Assembly: GCF_003382565.3 (NCBI RefSeq)
Contig: NZ_CP086253.1
Coordinates: 2,976,001 to 3,040,000, forward strand
Direction: 5' to 3'
Source of the DNA: Pectobacterium aquaticum
Lineage (GTDB): Bacteria > Pseudomonadota > Gammaproteobacteria > Enterobacterales > Enterobacteriaceae
DNA length: 64,000 nucleotides
Part shown: positions 16,933-25,402 of the stretch, piece after piece
Numbering within the stretch: the stretch's first letter is position 1
Layout of the letters: the number at the start of each line of letters is the position of its first letter
Notes under the pieces: generated by a model
The model's database searches: none
What the model saw: the letters and a program-made list of their open reading frames with translations, nothing else
Told to the model about the DNA's origin: nothing
Made by a program: the position numbers and the translations under genes

Positions 16933-18183
16933 ATGGCATCGACCCCTCTGCCCACCCCCGATTACAGCCGTAATATGCGGCTGATTGGGCACAGCGATCA
17001 GGGTGGCAGACCCGACGGCGTGCAGGTGATGGTTCATCGCGGCTACGCTTACATCGGGCATATGGTTTCACAAGGCGTGTCGATTGTGGATGTGCGCGAT
17101 GCCAAGAATCCCAAGCCGGCGGGGTTTATTGCTGCCCCGCCCGGCACCTGGAATATCCATCTGCAAACGCATGATGACCTGCTGCTTGTCGTTAACGCGC
17201 GCGATTTGTTTGCCGACGCCAGCTTCGCCGAGGAAAAGGTCTATTACACTCGCTCCGTCGCCGACACGGTCAGTACCAAACAGCAGGACAAAAGCTGGAG
17301 CGCTGGATTACGGATTTTCGATATCTCAACACCGGATAAACCACGCGAAATCAGCTTCCTGCCGCTGGACGGTATCGGCATTCACCGCATCTGGTACGTG
17401 GGCGGGCGCTGGGCCTATGTCTCCGCGCTGCTTGATGGCTACAGCGACTACATCTTTTTGACTATCGATTTGGCCGATCCGCAGCGCCCGGAAGTTGCTG
17501 GCCGCTACTGGCTACCCGGCATGCACACCGCCGGTGGGGAAACCGCAAGCTGGCCGGAAGGCAAGCGTTACGCACTGCACCATGCCATCATCAGTGGTGA
17601 CACCGCCTATGGTAGCTGGCGCGATGGCGGATTGACGCTGTTGGACGTGAGCGATCGCACCAATCCACAGCTCATCAGCCACCGTAACTGGAGCCCACCG
17701 TTTGGTGGCGGTACACACACGGCACTACCGTTGCCGGATCGCGATCTGCTGATCGTGTTGGATGAAGCAGTATTGGATAATCAGGAAGATGGCGAGAAAT
17801 TGATTTGGGTGTTCGATATTCGTGAACCGAGCAATCCGGTGAGCATCGCCACCTTTCCGCAGCCGAAAGAAGCGGACTATGTGAAGAAAGGCGCACACTT
17901 TGGCCCACATAATCTGCATGAAAACCGGCCCGGCAGCTTCATTAGTTCGTCACTAATTTTCGCCACGTACCAAAACGCAGGGGTACGGGCTTATGACATC
18001 AGTAACCCGTATCAGCCGAAGGAAACGGGTGCACTGGTGCCTGCTGCGCCAGACAGAATGGTCGACAAGCGCCCCGGCAGACCGCAGATTATTCAGTCCT
18101 GCGATGTGTTTGTTGATGCCGGCGGCATCATCTACAGCACGGATTACAACGCGGGTTTGTCGATCATCGAATACCGAGGTTAA
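16933..18183 (+). CDS. LVIVD-repeat beta-propeller protein
   Basis: 416 aa with repeated strand motifs of the LVIVD type, such as VSIVDVRDAKNPKPAGF, LRIFDISTPDKPREISF, LTLLDVSDRTNPQL, IWVFDIREPSNPVSI and VRAYDISNPYQPKETG. Together they suggest a seven-bladed propeller. No signal peptide is evident (it starts MASTPLPTPDYSRNM), so it is probably cytosolic. It lies 13 bp after the sugar-binding protein gene, has AGGAG just before the ATG, and ends at a shared hairpin. The function of this family is not established. The tight pairing with a periplasmic binding protein is the only clue. Confidence 0.75.
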   Translation: MASTPLPTPDYSRNMRLIGHSDQGGRPDGVQVMVHRGYAYIGHMVSQGVSIVDVRDAKNPKPAGFIAAPPGTWNIHLQTHDDLLLVVNARDLFADASFAEEKVYYTRSVADTVSTKQQDKSWSAGLRIFDISTPDKPREISFLPLDGIGIHRIWYVGGRWAYVSALLDGYSDYIFLTIDLADPQRPEVAGRYWLPGMHTAGGETASWPEGKRYALHHAIISGDTAYGSWRDGGLTLLDVSDRTNPQLISHRNWSPPFGGGTHTALPLPDRDLLIVLDEAVLDNQEDGEKLIWVFDIREPSNPVSIATFPQPKEADYVKKGAHFGPHNLHENRPGSFISSSLIFATYQNAGVRAYDISNPYQPKETGALVPAAPDRMVDKRPGRPQIIQSCDVFVDAGGIIYSTDYNAGLSIIEYRG

Positions 18184-18187
18184 TCGA

Positions 18188-18219
18188 AAAAAAGCCCTGC
18201 GGATCAATGCAGGGCTTAT
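18188..18219. terminator. Terminator between the LVIVD gene and pgl (convergent)
   Basis: Stem AAGCCCTGC / GCAGGGCTT. On the minus strand it is followed by a run of eight T residues, making a strong terminator for pgl. On the plus strand only TATTGTTG follows, so it is weaker for the LVIVD gene. Confidence 0.85.
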
Positions 18220-18236
18220 TGTTGTGCGTAGCTAAC

Positions 18237-19235
18237 TTAGTCCAGCGCCAGCACCGACACCCACATTGGCCCCTGACCGACGGCATAACGCGCCAGCGGT
18301 TGCAGATCGCCCGAGTTCTGGTCGATGTGATACACCTCAAGGTGCTGCGATTTCTGCCCTGCTGAAATCAGGAACTCACCGGTGTTGTCGATATTGAAAC
18401 CGCGCGGCTGCGTTTCGGTTGGCTGATGTCCGGTCAGCGTTAACGTGCTGCCGTCTTCAGACACCTGGAAAACACTCAGCAGGCTGGCAGTACGATCGCT
18501 GATGTACAGGAAGCGACCATTCGGCGTGATGTGAATATCTGCCGCCCAGCGCGTATCGCTAAAGCCTGCAGGCATAGCATCCAGCGTTTGCACTTTCTGC
18601 AATTCCCCGTTGGCTGCATCCAACTGATACACATCCACTGAACTGTCCAGTTCATTCACACAATAGGCAAAACGTTGATTCGGGTGGAAAGCCATATGGC
18701 GTGGACCGGCACCCGCTACCGTCGTCATTTCAGCCTGACGGTGTACGCTCAATTCGCCAGCCGCACCCAGATCGAACAGACGGATGCGGTCTTCTTTCAG
18801 GCACGGTGCCCATACAACAGAATTGGTTGGATCGATATTGGTAGAGTGGCACCCTTCCAGTCCGTCCAGTTGTTGGATCGGCTCGCCGACAATGCCGTCA
18901 GCGCTAATTGGGCTAACGCTGACGCAGGCGCCGCTGTAAGACGCGCTAAACAGGAAACGTCCGTCGTTGTCGGTCGACAGGTGCGTCGGGCTGCCCGGTA
19001 ATGATGCGCCACCCGCTTGCGTCAATTTACCTTGTTCATCAATACGATAGCTCAGAACCCTGAAATCAGGACGCACGCCAACATACAGGTGACGCTTGTT
19101 CGGTGCGATCACCATTGGCTGAACCTGCCCTGGAACGTCAACGGTTTGCAATAATGTCAGATTTCCCTGAGCACCGAGTTGCCAAACATGAATCTGCTGG
19201 CTTTCCGGGCTGGCGACATAAACCACTTGCTGCAT
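18237..19235 (-). CDS. pgl: 6-phosphogluconolactonase (beta-propeller type)
   Basis: 332 aa (E. coli Pgl 331), a seven-bladed propeller lactonase of the oxidative pentose phosphate pathway. The match to E. coli is clear from the N-terminus (VYVASPESQQIHVW) through GAGPRHMAFHPN and NELDSSVDVY to the C-terminal YAVGQGPMWV. The start is placed at MQQVVYV (19235) with AAGGAG 7 nt upstream; an earlier ATG adds seven codons without similarity. In E. coli pgl neighbours ybhA. Here the two are separated by about 17 kb of accessory DNA. Confidence 0.94.
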   Translation of the reverse strand: MQQVVYVASPESQQIHVWQLGAQGNLTLLQTVDVPGQVQPMVIAPNKRHLYVGVRPDFRVLSYRIDEQGKLTQAGGASLPGSPTHLSTDNDGRFLFSASYSGACVSVSPISADGIVGEPIQQLDGLEGCHSTNIDPTNSVVWAPCLKEDRIRLFDLGAAGELSVHRQAEMTTVAGAGPRHMAFHPNQRFAYCVNELDSSVDVYQLDAANGELQKVQTLDAMPAGFSDTRWAADIHITPNGRFLYISDRTASLLSVFQVSEDGSTLTLTGHQPTETQPRGFNIDNTGEFLISAGQKSQHLEVYHIDQNSGDLQPLARYAVGQGPMWVSVLALD

Positions 19236-19400
19236 CGTATTCTCCTTATTTTTCACGCGAATGTGGCGACTCAGGAAGGCTCAAAAGAGGTTGGTTCATC
19301 AGAAGGATAACGAACTTGCTCAACCTGACGCACGGTATACCATAAATGACCAATTACTCTATTCTACAGAGACATCGCAAGGCTACTATTGATTTAAGGG

Positions 19401-19616
19401 TCATGACGAAAATGCGTTGTAATGGTGTTTTTCAATGTAAGTACCGATGACTTTTTCATGTATTTCAAATGAGCGTGAAAAGCAGGTTGTTTTACTCGCC
19501 AGACGTTTAATATGAATTCGTAAATTAAGGTTATGTCGCTCAATTCGCTGCGTGAATATCTTATCTGTCAGGTGTTTTTCTGACTCAATTTCTCGTGCGT
19601 AGCTACCATCTCATCG
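19401..19616 (-). pseudogene. Remnant of an IS1-family transposase (InsB C-terminus)
   Basis: The minus strand encodes TDKIFTQRIERHNLNLR, then a segment ending EIHEKVIGTYIEKHHYN before a TGA at 19401-19403. This closely follows the C-terminus of IS1 InsB (YTQRIERHNLNLRQ ... ELHDKVIGHYLN). The preceding DGSYAREIESEKHL keeps family similarity. Just upstream of it a one-base loss appears to join DEM and GSY in different frames, and no upstream catalytic part remains. No IS1 terminal repeats are visible. The rest of the 19236-19739 gap holds the pgl promoter side (19236-19400) and a 10-bp inverted repeat TGATGTTGTC / GACAACATCA at 19618-19666. Confidence 0.75.
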
Positions 19617-19739
19617 TTGATGTTGTCAATCGGGACCATTCTGTACCAAAATAGCCGACAACATCAGTAGCATTCTTTAGTGACGGGTGCCTTCTCTGAA
19701 TGCAGATCGTCCACAACGCAAACGCAAAGGTAGGCTAAT

Positions 19740-20537
19740 GTGGGTAATTCCAACAAATCAGCATTGCAACATGCCGTAAAACTGCTGACATTTTTTCTAT
19801 TTACGGTTAATGCACACGCTGACGACCCGTTATTAGCGCCACCTTCCCAGATCCCGTCCTCACTCACCGCCTCAGACAATCAAGCTCGTGGGATACTCAC
19901 TGCGGTGGCACAAGCGACACTTTCCAGCGATCTGGCAGGACGAATCATCGAATTACCGTTTAAAGAAGGGGAGTCATTCAAGAAAGGCGACCTATTGGTG
20001 CGCTTTGATTGCTCGATTTATCAGGCACAACTAGCGGCATCACAATCCGCCATGCGGGCTGCAGAAGCCGAGCTAAGCCAAAATCAACAACTGGCGCAAA
20101 TGAAATCGGTGGGAAAACACGTTGTCGCACTCTCTGCCGCGCGTTTTTCACAGGCACAGGCAGAAAGTCAAGTTTATCAGATTCAGGTTAATCGCTGTCG
20201 CCTTGTCGCTCCCTTTGACGGACAAGTTGTCAAACGTCGTGCTCAAGCCTATGAAAGTGTTGGCCTTGGTACCCCGATAGTCGATATTGTCAATAACCAT
20301 CATCTTGAAATCACGTTACTGGTTTCCTCTCGCTGGCTGTCTGTTATCAAACCCGGCCTGCCGTTTACGTTTACCCCCGATGAAACGGGTAAACCTCTGC
20401 GAGCCAGTGTCTCACGGTTGGGTGCGCGTATCGATGAGAGTAGTCAGACACTCAGCCTGACAGGGACAATCGACACCAAGGACACCGCGCTGATAGCTGG
20501 CATGAGCGGTACGGCAAATTTCTCGGAGAAACCGTGA
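19740..20537 (+). CDS. Secreted HlyD/RND-type periplasmic adaptor, first gene of the secretion cluster
   Basis: 265 aa from a GTG start with AGG motifs about 10 nt upstream. The N-terminal signal peptide (LLTFFLFTVNAHA, cleavage near residue 27) predicts a periplasmic protein. Next come a barrel-sandwich/lipoyl half (LAGRIIELPFKEGESFKKGDLLVRFD), an alpha-helical hairpin (about 90-145), the second lipoyl half (CRLVAPFDGQVVKRR), and a beta-barrel domain. This is the layout of membrane fusion proteins of RND efflux pumps, but shorter than most, and no RND pump is nearby. The stop overlaps the next start by 4 bp (GTGA). It probably bridges an inner-membrane partner to the TolC-like lipoprotein at 33739. 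An IS1 remnant lies directly upstream, where the promoter would be expected. Confidence 0.78.
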   Translation: MGNSNKSALQHAVKLLTFFLFTVNAHADDPLLAPPSQIPSSLTASDNQARGILTAVAQATLSSDLAGRIIELPFKEGESFKKGDLLVRFDCSIYQAQLAASQSAMRAAEAELSQNQQLAQMKSVGKHVVALSAARFSQAQAESQVYQIQVNRCRLVAPFDGQVVKRRAQAYESVGLGTPIVDIVNNHHLEITLLVSSRWLSVIKPGLPFTFTPDETGKPLRASVSRLGARIDESSQTLSLTGTIDTKDTALIAGMSGTANFSEKP

Positions 20538-21853
20538 GCACGACGCTGCCCGTTTCTGGCGAACGTATTTTCGCCCGTTTTTTAGATATTGAACGTCAGG
20601 TACGTTCAGCCAATACCACGGAAGAGTTGGCCTATTGTATGGTCAACGACAGCCACACATTGTTCGGTTTCCATCATGCTGCATTATTGATTAACGGTAC
20701 GGTTCGGGCAGTCACAGGAGTAACGCAACCCGCACCTCATGCACCTTTTGTTGCATTTATTGAGCGCGCTTTTACACAATTGCTGCAAACCCAACAATAT
20801 GAACAGTGCACTGTGGTTAACGCCGCATCACTGGATCAGCAAAGCCGCGACGACTGGCAGGCGTTGTCTGCCGCCGAAGTGCTGTGGGCCCCTCTGAAAG
20901 ATCGCAAGGGTCGCACGTTTGGCGGAATCTGGTATGCCAGAGATACCCCCTGGCAACAGGCAGAACAGGTACTGGTGGAACAACTTACTCATACCTATAG
21001 CCACGCCTGGTTGGCACTGGAGCCACTGCGTGCCTGGAAGCGCCCACGTTGGCAGTGGAAATTCGCAATACCCTGTGTGCTGATCGCCGCCTGTCTGTTT
21101 ATTCCCGTACGTCAATCTGTACTGGCACCAGCAGAAGTGATCCCTCTCAATGGGCGAGTCGTCGCAGCCCCACTCGATGGCGTGATTCAATCATTTACCG
21201 TGCAACCGAATCAACATGTGCGCAAAGGTGATGTATTAGTGCGTATTGACGATACCACACTGAAAGCACAAGCCGATGTGGCCGAACGGGCATTAAACGT
21301 GGCAGAAGCAGAATACCGCGCTAACTCACAACGCGCCTTTCAGGATGCAGACTCCAAAACAAGGCTGGACTTCCTTGCGGCACAGGTAGCACAAAAGCGA
21401 GCTGAACGGGATTATGCGAATGCATTGCTGAACCGAACAGAAATTCGTGCAGAACGTGACGGGATTGCTGTATTTGCTGATGCTGAACGCTGGACGGGTA
21501 AACCCGTGCGAACAGGGGAGCGATTAATGGAGCTTGCCGACCCATCATCTGTATCGCTGCGTATCGAGCTGGATGTTGGTGACGCTATTCAGTTAGAACC
21601 CGACGCGCCTATTACTCTCTTTCTGGATAGCGATCCCCTGATACCGCATGCCGCAGTACTAGAACGTATCGCGTATGAGTCTGAACTTACGCCGATCGGC
21701 AACCTTGCTTACCGTTTGGATGCTCGCTTTACCGGCACGCCTCCGCGTATTGGATTACGTGGGACAGCAAAAGTCTCTGGTGAATACGTTCCTTTGGCTG
21801 TTTATCTCTTTCGACGCCCACTTGCAGCAATGCGTCAATCGGTAGGGCTATGA
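20534..21853 (+). CDS. Inner-membrane HlyD-type adaptor with N-terminal GAF-like domain
   Basis: 439 aa from a GTG that overlaps the previous stop. Residues about 15-160 form a GAF-like sensor domain predicted to lie in the cytoplasm (ELAYCMVNDSHTLFGFHHAALLI ... LSAAEVLWAPLKDRKGRTFGGIWYARD). One membrane helix follows at about 176-192. The periplasmic part has HlyD features: VVAAPLDGVIQSFTVQPNQHVRKGDVLVRIDD (about 209-240), a coiled-coil hairpin (about 243-310) and a barrel region. A GAF module on an adaptor is unusual; it could sense a ligand or bind a protein partner. The 4-bp overlaps on both sides imply translational coupling with the adaptor before it and the M50 protein after it. Confidence 0.75.
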   Translation: MSTTLPVSGERIFARFLDIERQVRSANTTEELAYCMVNDSHTLFGFHHAALLINGTVRAVTGVTQPAPHAPFVAFIERAFTQLLQTQQYEQCTVVNAASLDQQSRDDWQALSAAEVLWAPLKDRKGRTFGGIWYARDTPWQQAEQVLVEQLTHTYSHAWLALEPLRAWKRPRWQWKFAIPCVLIAACLFIPVRQSVLAPAEVIPLNGRVVAAPLDGVIQSFTVQPNQHVRKGDVLVRIDDTTLKAQADVAERALNVAEAEYRANSQRAFQDADSKTRLDFLAAQVAQKRAERDYANALLNRTEIRAERDGIAVFADAERWTGKPVRTGERLMELADPSSVSLRIELDVGDAIQLEPDAPITLFLDSDPLIPHAAVLERIAYESELTPIGNLAYRLDARFTGTPPRIGLRGTAKVSGEYVPLAVYLFRRPLAAMRQSVGL

Positions 21854-23958
21854 GTGAATATTTACCCCCCTTAAGAACGGATCTGACTATCACGGAATCC
21901 GCCGTAGGACTGGATGGTGCTCCGCAATGGGTCTTGGTCGATCCGGTCACGGGTCGCTATTTCAAGCTCACCCCCTCAGCAATGCGTTTATTACGGCACT
22001 GGTCCCTCCGCTATCCCCAACGCGTACTGGATGCCGCTAACCAGGAACCCGGGCTACAACTTCAAGCTAAAGAACTTGAAATATTCGTGCGTTTTTTGAG
22101 CAATAATGACTTGATTGCTGCGAGTAATGCCGAACAACGTAAAAAGTATGCATCTAAGGCAGCCGCATCACGCGTCAGCCTGTGGAAGAAACTGCTACAT
22201 CAATACCTTTTTTTTCGTATCCCCTTGTGGCGACCGGACCCATGGCTGAATCGCTGTTGGCCTATACTGCAACGCATTGGCCCTCTCTTTCTACGCATTA
22301 CGTTACCATTGATTCTGCTACTGGGGGGATTTCTTGTCAGCCGCGACTGGGTCCGTTACACCCACACATTTCCCCATCTTTTCAGCCTACAGGGGATGGC
22401 AACCTTTGGCATCACGCTTATCTTCGCCAAATTCATCCATGAACTAGGGCATGCCTTTATGGCCAAACGCGCCGGATGTCGGGTGCAGAATATGGGCGTT
22501 GCTTTTATCGTACTCTTTCCTCTGTTTTACACTGATGTCAGCGATGCCTGGAAGCAAAAAGATCATCGAGCCCGCTTATTGATCAGCGCAGGAGGTATTT
22601 TCGCTGAATTGATACTGGCCTCTATTGCTCTACTTACGTGGTCACTGTTGCCAGACGGCCCGATCCGTACCGTCGCATTTATGCTCTCCGGTGTCACATG
22701 GGTAACAACGCTGATTATCAACCTTAACCCACTGATGCGTTTTGACGGTTATTTTCTACTGAGTGACTTCTGGCGAGTAGAAAACTTACAGGAACGTGCC
22801 TATGCGTTGTGCCGCTGGCGGCTGCGTGAAGTGTTATTTGGTTACGGTCAGCCTGCGCCACAGACGTGGTCACCAGCAATGCAACGTAAATTGTTACTCT
22901 GGGGCTATGCCTCATGGATATGGCGTTTTTTCCTGTTTTTCGGTATCGCGCTGCTGGTGTATCACTTTTTTATTAAAGTCGTTGGCATTGTGCTGATGCT
23001 GGTAGAAATAGGGTGGTTTATTGTGCTCCCCATCGTCAAGGAAGCCTATATCTGGTGGACCATGCGTAAAATTGCTCATCCCGTTAATCTGCTGCGCTCA
23101 GGGCTGATTGTGGCAGCCATACTGGTGCTGGTGCTGTTTCCCTGGCACGGCAGCATTCGTATTCCGGCAGTACTGGAAGCAGAAAACGTCAGTGTCATGT
23201 ATGCCCCCCTTGCCGCTCAGGTAAAAGCGTTATATGTCACCGAGAGCCAGCAGGTAAAAGCCGGTGACGTGTTACTGGAACTGACGTCATCGGATCTAGA
23301 TTACCGCATGAATATTGAACGCCAGCAGATTGCCGTCTTGCAGCAAAAGCGACAACGCGGTGCCGTGCGCCAGGAAACCGCAAGCGAAACGCAGATTATT
23401 GATCGCCAATTGGCCGAATCGCTCGCCCGTTATCGAGGCCTTGATGCACAGCGACAACGATTATCCATCACCGCGTTGCAGGCAGGACAAGTGAGAGATG
23501 TGGCTCGTGATATGACGGAAGGTCGCTGGTTAACGGCGGATATGCCCCTGCTGCGCATCGTTGAACAAGGTGCAGGAAAGGTACAGGGATATTTACCGGA
23601 AGACACGCTAAAACGGGCGAAAACAGGCATGCAGGGTGATTTTATCGCAGACGATCCTGCTTATCCTCGACTGGCAGTACAACTGAAAGACATTGCCCCC
23701 ACCGGCACTGCTTGGTTACAGCAGGAAATGTTGGCCTCCGATCGTCACGGGCCTATCGCTGTACGCCGTGACCGTGATCATAATCCTCAACCTATTCAGG
23801 CGCAGTACCGCGTTCGTTTCGTGGTAAACGGGGGACCATTCCAACTGCCGCAGCAACCGTTACGCGGTAGCGTAATTCTGGAAGGGGAAAAGGAATCCCT
23901 CCTTGGTGCTGTGTGGCGTCGGGTAGCGGCATTGGGTATCAGAGAAAGTGGGTTCTAA
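21850..23958 (+). CDS. M50-family metalloprotease with PqqD-like N-terminus and HlyD-like C-terminus
   Basis: 702 aa. Residues about 5-95 resemble a PqqD-type winged-helix, peptide-binding domain (WVLVDPVTGRYFKLTPSAMRLL). Then come about eight membrane helices (147-437). They include the zinc motif HELGH (197-201) and the second site-2-protease motif NPLMRFDG (293-300), so both catalytic elements are present. Residues about 440-560 hold lipoyl-like adaptor sequence (VMYAPLAAQVKALYVTESQQVKAGDVLLELTSSDLD), ending in a periplasmic barrel region. Similar peptidase-HlyD fusions are known beside peptide or protein export genes. Here it may process or gate the cluster's secreted proteins. It overlaps the GAF adaptor gene by 4 bp. 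Its substrate is unknown. Confidence 0.8.
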   Translation: MSEYLPPLRTDLTITESAVGLDGAPQWVLVDPVTGRYFKLTPSAMRLLRHWSLRYPQRVLDAANQEPGLQLQAKELEIFVRFLSNNDLIAASNAEQRKKYASKAAASRVSLWKKLLHQYLFFRIPLWRPDPWLNRCWPILQRIGPLFLRITLPLILLLGGFLVSRDWVRYTHTFPHLFSLQGMATFGITLIFAKFIHELGHAFMAKRAGCRVQNMGVAFIVLFPLFYTDVSDAWKQKDHRARLLISAGGIFAELILASIALLTWSLLPDGPIRTVAFMLSGVTWVTTLIINLNPLMRFDGYFLLSDFWRVENLQERAYALCRWRLREVLFGYGQPAPQTWSPAMQRKLLLWGYASWIWRFFLFFGIALLVYHFFIKVVGIVLMLVEIGWFIVLPIVKEAYIWWTMRKIAHPVNLLRSGLIVAAILVLVLFPWHGSIRIPAVLEAENVSVMYAPLAAQVKALYVTESQQVKAGDVLLELTSSDLDYRMNIERQQIAVLQQKRQRGAVRQETASETQIIDRQLAESLARYRGLDAQRQRLSITALQAGQVRDVARDMTEGRWLTADMPLLRIVEQGAGKVQGYLPEDTLKRAKTGMQGDFIADDPAYPRLAVQLKDIAPTGTAWLQQEMLASDRHGPIAVRRDRDHNPQPIQAQYRVRFVVNGGPFQLPQQPLRGSVILEGEKESLLGAVWRRVAALGIRESGF

Positions 23959-24243
23959 TTCGTTGAAGATGAACCGTTCCACAGCAATGCAATATATTAT
24001 TCGATTAATTATATTACGTTGTTTTTTATGTGATGGGATAAGAAATATTTTATTTTATCAGCGACAGATCTCTCCGGCTTAGACTATGTTTTTATAGTGG
24101 TTAACGTTCTGACCACAATATCGATTACGACACAACATCCTGATTGCCCCATCCTCTGGGGTTAAAACATTATGATTAAAATTAATTATCAGATGCGCTT
24201 CACTATACGATGAGGTCGTCATCTGTCTAAGGAGAGATGAGTA
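23959..24243. other. AT-rich spacer before the tail-collar gene
   Basis: 285 bp without a gene. It separates the three adaptor/protease genes from the two secreted-protein genes and probably carries a promoter for the latter. I see no clear terminator or operator. A Shine-Dalgarno AAGGAGAG at 24229-24236 belongs to the next gene. Confidence 0.4.
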
Positions 24244-25158
24244 ATGAAGCGAGTTCAACGTTTGTTTATCAAATCAATTCTTGCTGGCGCATTAGGTTTT
24301 GCTATGTTCCCAGCGTCAGCAGATGCTTGTACTTACGAGCCTTATTTGGGCTCCGTTTGCTATATGGCCAGCAACTATTGTCCTGAATCTTACTTACCTG
24401 CCGATGGACGGACAATGAGCGTATCCCAAAATCAGGCACTCTATGCCGTGATTGGCAACCTTTATGGTGGTAGCGCACCGAATACCTTCGCGTTGCCCGA
24501 TTTACGGGGCAGAGCAGCGATAGGTGCCGGCAGACTTAATGGTAATACCCCGCTTTATAATGCCGGGCAACAAGTCGGGCAGGAAGGCGCACCGTTTATT
24601 GCGTCTACATCAGTCACGCTGACGGCCTCTCAGATTCCGCCGCATACACACCCCGCCACCCTGACGTTGAACGGCTCTGCCGGTACGACACCGGTGGCCA
24701 GCGGTTCCGTTTCTTTGGCGCTTTCTGGCAGCATCACCAACCTACCTTTCAGCGCCGTCGCCAGTCTTCCCGTGACCGGTATTGCCAAAATTGGTTCGTC
24801 CACCACAACCGGACGTAGTGCTAACCTGACCGATAAAGCCTTGTTGACCACGGTTGTTGGGCCTGCAGCCCAAATCTATGCCCCTTCTGGCACCAATGAT
24901 CGGCAGGTGGGGCCGGATGGCGGCGTGACAGGTACCGCGAGTGGCTCGGTCAGTGGTACTGCTAGCGGTGGACAGTTAGCGGGAACAGCGTCAGGCAATG
25001 TCAGTCTGCCGTTAACCGCTGCAGTTTCGGTAGGGCCAAATGCGACGCTTCCAGCTCCGGTAGTCATTCAGGTACCCGTATCGTTGCCGGTGCGCGATCC
25101 GTCATTAACCATGACCGCCTGTATTGCAGTGAATGGTCTTTATCCGCCTCGTCCTTGA
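24244..25158 (+). CDS. Secreted protein with phage tail-collar (Mdp-type) domain
   Basis: 304 aa with a Sec signal peptide (about residues 1-27, ending FPASADA). Residues about 33-100 match the tail-collar domain of microcystin-dependent-protein-like sequences: YLGSVCYMA, LPADGRTMSVSQNQALYAVIGNLYGG and FALPDLRGRAAIGAG. The later QIPPHTH is the typical follow-on motif. The centre and C-terminus are low-complexity Gly/Ser/Thr-rich strands with repeated TASGSVSG-like units. Four Cys lie near residues 29-46 plus one near the C-terminus. No other phage genes are near, so this is not part of a prophage. Its place between the export genes and the giant adhesin suggests it is a surface or accessory component of that system. 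Confidence 0.72.
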   Translation: MKRVQRLFIKSILAGALGFAMFPASADACTYEPYLGSVCYMASNYCPESYLPADGRTMSVSQNQALYAVIGNLYGGSAPNTFALPDLRGRAAIGAGRLNGNTPLYNAGQQVGQEGAPFIASTSVTLTASQIPPHTHPATLTLNGSAGTTPVASGSVSLALSGSITNLPFSAVASLPVTGIAKIGSSTTTGRSANLTDKALLTTVVGPAAQIYAPSGTNDRQVGPDGGVTGTASGSVSGTASGGQLAGTASGNVSLPLTAAVSVGPNATLPAPVVIQVPVSLPVRDPSLTMTACIAVNGLYPPRP

Positions 25159-25171
25159 AGTGATGATCAGC

Positions 25172-25201
25172 GCAAGGGGGACAGGTTGCTGTCACCCTTG
25201 C
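25172..25201 (+). terminator. Long intercistronic hairpin between collar and giant adhesin genes
   Basis: Stem GCAAGGG-G-GACA paired with TGTC-A-CCCTTGC around a 6-nt loop. No T-tract follows, so it may limit read-through or protect the upstream mRNA rather than fully terminate. The rest of the spacer up to 25402 is AT-rich with no other gene. Confidence 0.4.
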
Positions 25202-25402
25202 GACAAACGATGCTCATGTGACATAGTTGTGCGGAAAGTAGCATTAAATGCTAAAAAACTGTTAATTTACTCAACCAGACATAATGTAAATGATTGTTGT
25301 AAATCGACACAGTCATTGATTATAGCCGGTAATTATTTTTAATCGTTCTTGATACTAACCCGCTTTATTGTTGACAGCACTTCGTGGCTTTGGGGTATCT
25401 CT

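Noticed and set aside
24244..25158. Tail-collar gene considered as part of a prophage or tailocin
   Set aside because: No other tail, lysis or integrase genes lie nearby, and the protein has a Sec signal peptide, which phage tail proteins lack.
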